Positions 58,526-64,000 of a stretch of DNA of 64,000 bases are shown here, one piece after another. Each line of letters starts with the position of its first letter. Positions within the stretch are counted from its first letter, which is position 1. The notes beneath the pieces were generated by a model. The model had not been told where the DNA came from, searched no databases, and saw nothing but the letters and a program-made list of their open reading frames with translations. The position numbers were made by a program, and so were the translations under genes. The stretch covers positions 1-64,000 of the forward strand of contig NZ_NPDM01000009.1 in the NCBI RefSeq assembly GCF_002812085.1, in the 5' to 3' direction. This DNA comes from Leptospira levettii (GTDB lineage: Bacteria; Spirochaetota; Leptospiria; Leptospirales; Leptospiraceae).

Positions 58526-60466
58526 TTACTCCTTTAGAACTGCATAAAATTCAGAGGTAAAAGCAGTCCTTTCCCAAGAAATGCCAATCCCTTTGGTCAT
58601 GTTTCTAAGAGCCCCTGAAAAGCCAAGCAGGTTTTCTGCCGATGCATTGGCTTTTAAGTGACTCTTCCCTGCCACAGCCTCATAGGTGGATACCACCTTT
58701 GCGTTCCTGCGACTTAGATCAGAAAGAACTACACCTAAGTGGTTCGCGTCTACCATCACTTCGATCTCAGTGAGAGGACCAACCAAATATGTGTTTGACG
58801 GAAAACATTCCTTCACTCCGGCAAGTATTGCTACTTTGAGTAGAGTGAGAGTCGTTTGTAAATCCCCAGGAGGCATCTCGTAAGAGAGGACTCTTAGTCT
58901 CAGGCCACAAACTTCCTCACCGTAAAACCCGTGTAAGCAGGCTTCCATAAAGGACGTTTCTATCGAATGTTTTACTTCTTCCGGAAGACTTACCTCGAAG
59001 GCAATTTGCTTCGAAAAATCGGCAGTATCTTCCAGGACTGCGATGAGCGCGCCGCTTGACTTTTGGTCTTCAAAGGCACGATGCTCTAGGGCAACCTTAT
59101 GAGACATTTTTTTAAAAAGCTCTAATTTGGCAATGTTTATCGAACTAAATGAGAGTTTTTTTTCCGTTTTCTCAGAAATCCTTCGGATCCCTATCTCCAA
59201 ATGGAGTTCCCCTCTTCCAAAGAGAACCATTTGTCCCGTATCTGCTTTGAGTTCTAAGTGGTAACCGGGGTCTTCCCATACCAATTCTTCTAAGCGACAT
59301 AACCAGAAATCCTTTTCGGAACTGATCTCTGGTTCTAATACCACTGAAAATGGACTGAGTTCCGATGTTGGGTGATTGGGGCTGACTCCATGGGAACCAC
59401 CTCCGATGTAAACGACAGGATTCCCTGGTTCCATTTGGAATCCTTCCTTTGCCCGCATAATCCCAAGTTTTCCTTTTGTAAGGGCAACTACCTCCTCAAG
59501 CGTTTCGGCTGATAGAAAGGAAAGTGAGAGTTTAGCCTCCCCTTCCCTATGGATGGTAGTTTCAATTTTGTTAAGTCCTTTTGTTGCCTCCGCGGAAAGA
59601 AGGATCTCCATTACCCTTTCCGTTGGTAATGAAATAGTGGGGCAAACTACCGCATAACGACTAATTTGTGGGTCTGTCCTTCTTGAAAGTACAAGGAGTG
59701 GAGAGTTGGAAATTGGTTTTATTTCTTTTGGATTTGTCCACAACACAAGATCCAGGAGTTCACGTACACCTTCGCCAGTTTTTGCGGAACCACCGTACAC
59801 AGGGTAAAGTTTCCCTTCCCCTGTCCCCTTTTGTAAGATACGTTTTGGTAGGTCTGAGGATTCTCTTTCTTCTCTCCAGAACGTTAACAGTGATTCTTCG
59901 TCACAAGCGAGTAGTTCTTCCTTCGTTGTTTTGGTAAAAACTCCTTCGTTTTCCAGGAAGTATTCCCAACCTGTTTTCCCTTTTTGGAACAACGTAACAG
60001 GAGGGATTTGTAAGATCTCTTCTAAGGAAACAAGTGTATCGAGGTAGTCTTCTGCAAACCGGTCCAATTTATTGATGAAAAAAACGATGGGGATGTTTGC
60101 CTTCCGTAACTCTTCGATCACTAATCTTGCTTGGGATTGTACAACTGTTCCTGCTTCCAAAATGACAATGGCTGTTTCCATTGCAGGGAGAAGGTCTGTG
60201 ACTTGGTTCCGAAAATCGATATGACCAGGTGTGTCGATGAGTTGGATTTCAAATTTTCCAAAACTAGTAGTCCAAGGGACAACATGGAAAGTAGTCCTGA
60301 TGGAGATCCCTCTCTCAATTTCTTCCTGGAGTTGGTCTGATTCAGTGTTTCCATCTTCAATGGTTCCAACCGCAGAAATTTTTCCCGCTTCGAATAAGAT
60401 TCGTTCGGTGAGGGTTGTTTTTCCAGAATCGATATGAGCAAAAATGCCAACTGTGCGGTAGATCAT
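58526..60466 (-). CDS. Divergent EF-G-like translational GTPase
   Basis: 646 aa against about 690-710 for standard EF-G. The G domain is intact: AHIDSGKTT, RGISIRTT, DTPGHIDF, NKLDR and SAKTGEG. Domains II to V are recognisable but eroded, and the domain IV tip that in EF-G carries the HDVDSS loop is replaced by YEMPPGDLQTT, more like TetM-type proteins. It occupies the fusA place before tuf, but just after a strong terminator and without a clear Shine-Dalgarno site. It is more likely a specialised paralogue (recycling, ribosome protection or stress) than the main EF-G; the main fusA would then lie elsewhere. Confidence 0.8.
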   Translation of the reverse strand: MIYRTVGIFAHIDSGKTTLTERILFEAGKISAVGTIEDGNTESDQLQEEIERGISIRTTFHVVPWTTSFGKFEIQLIDTPGHIDFRNQVTDLLPAMETAIVILEAGTVVQSQARLVIEELRKANIPIVFFINKLDRFAEDYLDTLVSLEEILQIPPVTLFQKGKTGWEYFLENEGVFTKTTKEELLACDEESLLTFWREERESSDLPKRILQKGTGEGKLYPVYGGSAKTGEGVRELLDLVLWTNPKEIKPISNSPLLVLSRRTDPQISRYAVVCPTISLPTERVMEILLSAEATKGLNKIETTIHREGEAKLSLSFLSAETLEEVVALTKGKLGIMRAKEGFQMEPGNPVVYIGGGSHGVSPNHPTSELSPFSVVLEPEISSEKDFWLCRLEELVWEDPGYHLELKADTGQMVLFGRGELHLEIGIRRISEKTEKKLSFSSINIAKLELFKKMSHKVALEHRAFEDQKSSGALIAVLEDTADFSKQIAFEVSLPEEVKHSIETSFMEACLHGFYGEEVCGLRLRVLSYEMPPGDLQTTLTLLKVAILAGVKECFPSNTYLVGPLTEIEVMVDANHLGVVLSDLSRRNAKVVSTYEAVAGKSHLKANASAENLLGFSGALRNMTKGIGISWERTAFTSEFYAVLKE

Positions 60467-60483
60467 GGTTTATGGGATGAGTG

Positions 60484-60514
60484 TAAAATAAAAAAGCCAG
60501 GCAAAAACCTGGCT
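60484..60514 (-). terminator. Terminator between rpsG and the EF-G-like gene
   Basis: On the minus strand AGCCAGG-TTTTTG-CCTGGCT is followed by TTTTTTATTTTA. It lies only about 20 bp before the EF-G-like ATG, so it either ends the rpoC-rpsL-rpsG unit or acts as an internal attenuator. Confidence 0.88.
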
Positions 60515-60543
60515 TATCAATGTTTGGAATCGAATAAAAGGGA

Positions 60544-61017
60544 TTACCAGCGGTAATGAGAGAATGCCTTGTTGGCATCTGCCATCTTTCTGATGTCTTC
60601 TTTTTTCTTAATCGCAGATCCTGTGCCTTTTTGTGCTTCCATGAATTCTGCAGCCAATTTGTTTTTCATAGACTTTTCGTTTCTACCACGGCTATATTTA
60701 ATCAGCCATCTGATTCCAAGTGCAAGACGTCTTTCTGGACGAACTTCAATTGGAACTTGGTAAGTAACACCACCCACTCGGCGGGATTTTACTTCCACTT
60801 GTGGTTTTGCATTTTCCAATGCTTCTTGGAAAACAGCAAAAGGATCTTGTCCCGTTTTTTTAGCAATGACTTCTAATGCATCGTAGAACACAGCTTCAGC
60901 GACACTTTTTTTACCATCTACCATTAGGCAGTTGATAAATTTTGAAATCACTTTGTCGTTGTATTTTGGATCGCCTTCGATGTGGCGCGGTTCAACTTTT
61001 CCTCTTCTTCTAGACAT
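60544..61017 (-). CDS. rpsG: Ribosomal protein S7
   Basis: 157 aa. MSRRRGKVEPRHIEGDPKYN, VGGVTYQVPIEVRPERR and the terminal KMADANKAFSHYRW are diagnostic. Head protein of the 30S subunit that nucleates 16S 3' domain assembly. 14 bp after rpsL. Confidence 0.98.
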   Translation of the reverse strand: MSRRRGKVEPRHIEGDPKYNDKVISKFINCLMVDGKKSVAEAVFYDALEVIAKKTGQDPFAVFQEALENAKPQVEVKSRRVGGVTYQVPIEVRPERRLALGIRWLIKYSRGRNEKSMKNKLAAEFMEAQKGTGSAIKKKEDIRKMADANKAFSHYRW

Positions 61018-61031
61018 ATACCTTTCTCCGA

Positions 61032-61406
61032 TTACGCTTTAGGACGCTTCGCGCCGTATTTAGAACGTCCTTTGCGACGTTTGTCCACACCGAGTGTATC
61101 CAGTGTTCCACGAATGATATGATAACGAACCCCTGGTAAATCTTTTACCCTTCCCCCACGGATCAGAACCACGTTGTGTTCTTGGAGGTTATGGCCTTCG
61201 CCTGGGATATAAGCAGTCACTTCAATTCCTGTTGTTAAACGAACCCTTGCTACTTTACGAAGAGCTGAGTTTGGTTTTTTAGGAGTGAAGGTCATCACTC
61301 TTGTGCAAACTCCACGTCTTTGTGGGCATGCTTTTAGAGCGGGAGATTTAGTTCTTTTCTTTTGGTCTTCTCTTCCAATACGGATGAGCTGGTTAATTGT
61401 AGGCAT
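61032..61406 (-). CDS. rpsL: Ribosomal protein S12
   Basis: 124 aa from the ATG at 61406 ([14 protein letters not shown]). [35 protein letters not shown] and [16 protein letters not shown] are S12 hallmarks, including the lysines ([14 protein letters not shown]) whose change gives streptomycin resistance elsewhere. The open frame extends upstream to 61520 without homology. Confidence 0.98.
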   Translation of the reverse strand: MPTINQLIRIGREDQKKRTKSPALKACPQRRGVCTRVMTFTPKKPNSALRKVARVRLTTGIEVTAYIPGEGHNLQEHNVVLIRGGRVKDLPGVRYHIIRGTLDTLGVDKRRKGRSKYGAKRPKA

Positions 61407-61552
61407 TCGATTCCTTCTTCTACTTCTCTTTTTAAAAAAATAATGACGTTTTCGTCCAAAATTCCAGATAGGGACATTCTGTAAACGAAAACATGAATTT
61501 TGTCCCCAGAAACCATCCAATTTGGATGATTTCTAGAAGATCTTCTTAGTGA
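61407..61552 (-). promoter_or_regulatory. rpsL leader with inverted repeats
   Basis: The 146 bp between the rpoC stop and rpsL contain GTTTTCGT (61448-61455) complementary to ACGAAAAC (61485-61492), the palindrome CATCCAA-T-TTGGATG (61514-61528) and AGAAGATCTTCT (61535-61546). These could form RNA structures that control the rpsL-rpsG part, or an intercistronic processing site. No U-rich terminator is evident. Confidence 0.35.
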
Positions 61553-64000
61553 CTAATCGTCATCGTCCTCATCATCTGAGTCGTCCGATTCTTCTTCCAA
61601 TTCGTCCTCATCTTCGTCTTCTTCCGCTACGAGTCTTGAGAGTGTAGCAGTCGAAACCGGAGCTGATTCGGAAAGTTCGGAAAGTTCTTCTTCCTCTTCT
61701 TCTGATTCCAAGTCCCAATCCAAGTCCCCAGGCATTTCTTTGAAAACTTCAATGTCACGGTATTTTTTCATACCTGTTCCCGCAGGGATCATGTGACCAA
61801 TGATGACGTTTTCTTTGAGTCCCATTAGGTTGTCTGTTTTTCCTTTGATGGCGGCATCAGTCAGAACCTTAGTGGTTTCCTGGAAGGACGCTGCTGAGAA
61901 ATAAGACTCAGTATTGAGTGAGGCTTTTGTAAGACCAAGAAGCACTGGAGTTCCTTGCGCAGGTGATCCACCTTCTTGTTCCACTCGATCGTTTTCTTCA
62001 TCAAAGAGGAATTTATCCACTTGTTGTTGGTTTACGAACGATGTGTCTCCACTATCAGTGATGATCACCTTACGAAGCATGGAACGAACCACAACTTCAA
62101 TGTGTTTATCATTGATATGAACCCCTTGTAAACGGTAAACCTCTTGCACCTCAGATACTAGGTATTCATGAAGGGCACTTGGTCCTTTGATCGCAAGGAT
62201 ATCATGTGGATCAAAGTTTCCTTCATCCAACTGGTCTCCTCGTTTCACAAAGTCACCTTGGCGAACACGGATTTGTTTTCCGACAGGGATAGCTACTTTT
62301 ACTTTTTCTTGTTCTGCTGTTTCTGGGATGATATAGAGAATTCGTTTTTCTTTTACGATTTCACCCTTATCTTCAATTTTTCCATCAATTTCTGCTAGTG
62401 TGCAGGCATCTTTTGGACGACGAGCTTCAAAAAGTTCGTCTACCCTTGGAAGACCACCCGTGATATCACGAGTTTTTTCAGCAACCGATGGAATTTTGAA
62501 GATGATGTCACCTTCTCTCACTTTGTCTCCATTTTGGAATTGGAGGAGTGCATCCACTGGAACAGAATAACCATCCGAACCAACAACTACTTTTGGAACG
62601 AGACGGTCTTTTTTCTGTTCGACTACTTTTAAGATGATATTGGATGTTTTAGGGTCAACATCACGACGAACGTTTTTCCCAATTTCCAAATCTTCCCAAA
62701 CGATGGTTCCAGAAGTTTCCGAAATAGCCACTTCGTTAAAAGGGTCAAACTCAGCGAGTGCTTTGTTCTCTTCTACGATTTGGCCTTCCTCCGCACGAAG
62801 GATGGTTCCGATTTTGACAGGTATGACAATGTCATCCCCAAGGATACGAAGTGTAGTTCCAACTAGGGAAACAACACCTGCTTGGTCAGAAGTGATCCGT
62901 TGTTCTGTAGAATCACTCACTTGCGTCGCAAACACTTCTCCTTTTTCCAATCGTTGTCCATCCACGACTCGCACACTGGATAATGACTCAGTGTTGAATT
63001 CTTGGATGAGTCGGTTCACGATAATCGTTCCACGACGAGCAAATACTTTTGCACTGTTGGCATTTGTCACCAAACGACCATTAATGGATTTTACCAAAGA
63101 ACGGAATGGAACTTTGTGTTCCTTCTCTTGGATCGTAGCGGAAGCCGCACCACCCACGTGGAAGGTTCTCATTGTTAACTGTGTTCCAGGTTGGCCGATG
63201 GACTGAGCGGCAATGGTTCCCACTGCTTCTCCAATCTCAGCAGGGACAAGACGAGCCATGTCCATACCGTAACATTTTGTACAAATTCCATGACGGGAAC
63301 GGCAAGTGAGTGGAGATCTAACTTTGATTTTATCGTAACCAAGGTTTTCGATCTGTTGGCCGAGTGCTCTTGTGATGAGAGTATCTTTTGGAAATACCAC
63401 TTTTTCTGTCACTGGGTCAACTAGGTCTTCCGCTGTGTAACGACCGAACACTCTGTCCGCAAGAGAAACAATTACGTTTTCCCCTTCTTTTACGATTCCG
63501 AGTGTGATGTTTGCTTTGGTTCCGCAATCATCTTCGGAAACGATCACGTCTTGGGAAATATCCACAAGACGACGAGTGAGGTAACCCGCATCCGCTGTTT
63601 TTAAGGCAGTATCCGCAAGACCCTTTCTCGCACCATGTGTGGAGATAAAAAATTCTAATACCCCGAGTCCTTCACGGAAGTTCGAACGAATCGCAAGTTC
63701 GATGATTTCCCCTGACGGTTTTGCCATAAGGCCCCGCATCCCAGCGAGCTGACGGATCTGTTGTTTTGACCCGCGCGCACCGGAAGCTGCCATGACGTAA
63801 ACCGGGTTAAATCCCGCTTGGTCTTTTTCGAGTTCCTTGAACATCCCTTCTGTAATGCGGTCATTGGTTTTGGTCCAAATTTCGATTACTTTTTTACGAC
63901 GTTCTTCGTTTGTGATGATACCTTTACGGTACTCCATATCCGCTTTTTCCACTTCTTTGTTGGCATCATTTACGAGTCCTTCTTTTTGAGGAGAAACTCG
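61553..64000 (-). CDS. rpoC: RNA polymerase beta' subunit, C-terminal part (cut by window edge)
   Basis: 816 codons in frame to base 64000 with no start, so the N terminus lies outside the window. [20 protein letters not shown] is the trigger-loop/bridge-helix region (first part [10 protein letters not shown]), [13 protein letters not shown] with DDCGTK is the second zinc site, and [16 protein letters not shown] the conserved C-terminal block. The final 45 or so residues are extremely acidic (ending [11 protein letters not shown]), which is unusual. Confidence 0.97.
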   Translation of the reverse strand, partial: RVSPQKEGLVNDANKEVEKADMEYRKGIITNEERRKKVIEIWTKTNDRITEGMFKELEKDQAGFNPVYVMAASGARGSKQQIRQLAGMRGLMAKPSGEIIELAIRSNFREGLGVLEFFISTHGARKGLADTALKTADAGYLTRRLVDISQDVIVSEDDCGTKANITLGIVKEGENVIVSLADRVFGRYTAEDLVDPVTEKVVFPKDTLITRALGQQIENLGYDKIKVRSPLTCRSRHGICTKCYGMDMARLVPAEIGEAVGTIAAQSIGQPGTQLTMRTFHVGGAASATIQEKEHKVPFRSLVKSINGRLVTNANSAKVFARRGTIIVNRLIQEFNTESLSSVRVVDGQRLEKGEVFATQVSDSTEQRITSDQAGVVSLVGTTLRILGDDIVIPVKIGTILRAEEGQIVEENKALAEFDPFNEVAISETSGTIVWEDLEIGKNVRRDVDPKTSNIILKVVEQKKDRLVPKVVVGSDGYSVPVDALLQFQNGDKVREGDIIFKIPSVAEKTRDITGGLPRVDELFEARRPKDACTLAEIDGKIEDKGEIVKEKRILYIIPETAEQEKVKVAIPVGKQIRVRQGDFVKRGDQLDEGNFDPHDILAIKGPSALHEYLVSEVQEVYRLQGVHINDKHIEVVVRSMLRKVIITDSGDTSFVNQQQVDKFLFDEENDRVEQEGGSPAQGTPVLLGLTKASLNTESYFSAASFQETTKVLTDAAIKGKTDNLMGLKENVIIGHMIPAGTGMKKYRDIEVFKEMPGDLDWDLESEEEEEELSELSESAPVSTATLSRLVAEEDEDEDELEEESDDSDDEDDDD

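Noticed and set aside
61407..61520. N-terminal extension of S12
   Set aside because: The extra 38 residues have no S12 homology, and MPTINQLIR at 61406 is the known N terminus of the family.

Overview
The window looks like chromosome I of a Leptospira species, probably from the saprophytic (L. biflexa-like) side of the genus. The grounds are moderate-to-low GC, the one-direction str-S10-spc-alpha ribosomal block, lipoproteins with spirochaete-style lipoboxes, and protein sequences that read as leptospiral throughout. The genus call rests on family-level recognition, not on a search.

Bases 1-4256 are the accessory part. Three divergent copies of an IS1595/ISXO2-type transposase unit (about 1.14 kb each) lie head to tail and end exactly at the 3' end of a tRNA-Leu(GAG) gene. 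A 13-bp piece of that tRNA 3' end is repeated after each copy. Copies 2 and 3 form a single open frame with no ordinary start codon before the conserved N-terminal region.

Bases 4317-10430 hold housekeeping genes on the plus strand: a YdcF-like membrane protein with lysS, serA, a glyoxalase II, a MAPEG protein and an endonuclease I, plus one minus-strand lipoprotein. Bases 10532-24989 form a thiol-redox and iron-sulfur island. On the plus strand are a disulfide oxidoreductase, TrhO, an ABC exporter, two BolA-family proteins, a GST-like protein and two glutaredoxins. Facing them on the minus strand is a tightly packed nine-gene run, sufC-sufD-Rieske-sufS-sufU-sufT-ggt-gshA-gshB-like, with a Fur/PerR-type palindrome over its likely promoter.

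Bases 25039-34369 carry an EAL phosphodiesterase, glgC, purQ/purS/purC, a response-regulator phosphatase, ccmCBA, a TPR protein and an ABC ATPase. Bases 34446-42714 carry HMG-CoA lyase, a DUF2400 protein, tRNA-Glu and tRNA-Lys, purA-hisZ, a fused acyltransferase/glycerol-3-phosphate dehydrogenase and a PAS histidine kinase.

From 42760 to the right edge everything is on the minus strand. In transcription order it is rpoC (cut by the window), rpsL, rpsG, a hairpin terminator, a divergent EF-G-like GTPase, tuf, the S10 genes, the spc genes with secY, adk, infA (apparent CTG start), rpmJ, then rpsM-rpsK-rpsD-rpoA-rplQ and a terminator.

The most interesting items are the tRNA-anchored transposase array, the combined SUF/glutathione operon with its operator, the divergent EF-G, the split GshF, the PlsC-GpsA fusion, the Fe-S-like motif in the DUF2400 protein, and the CTG start of infA.
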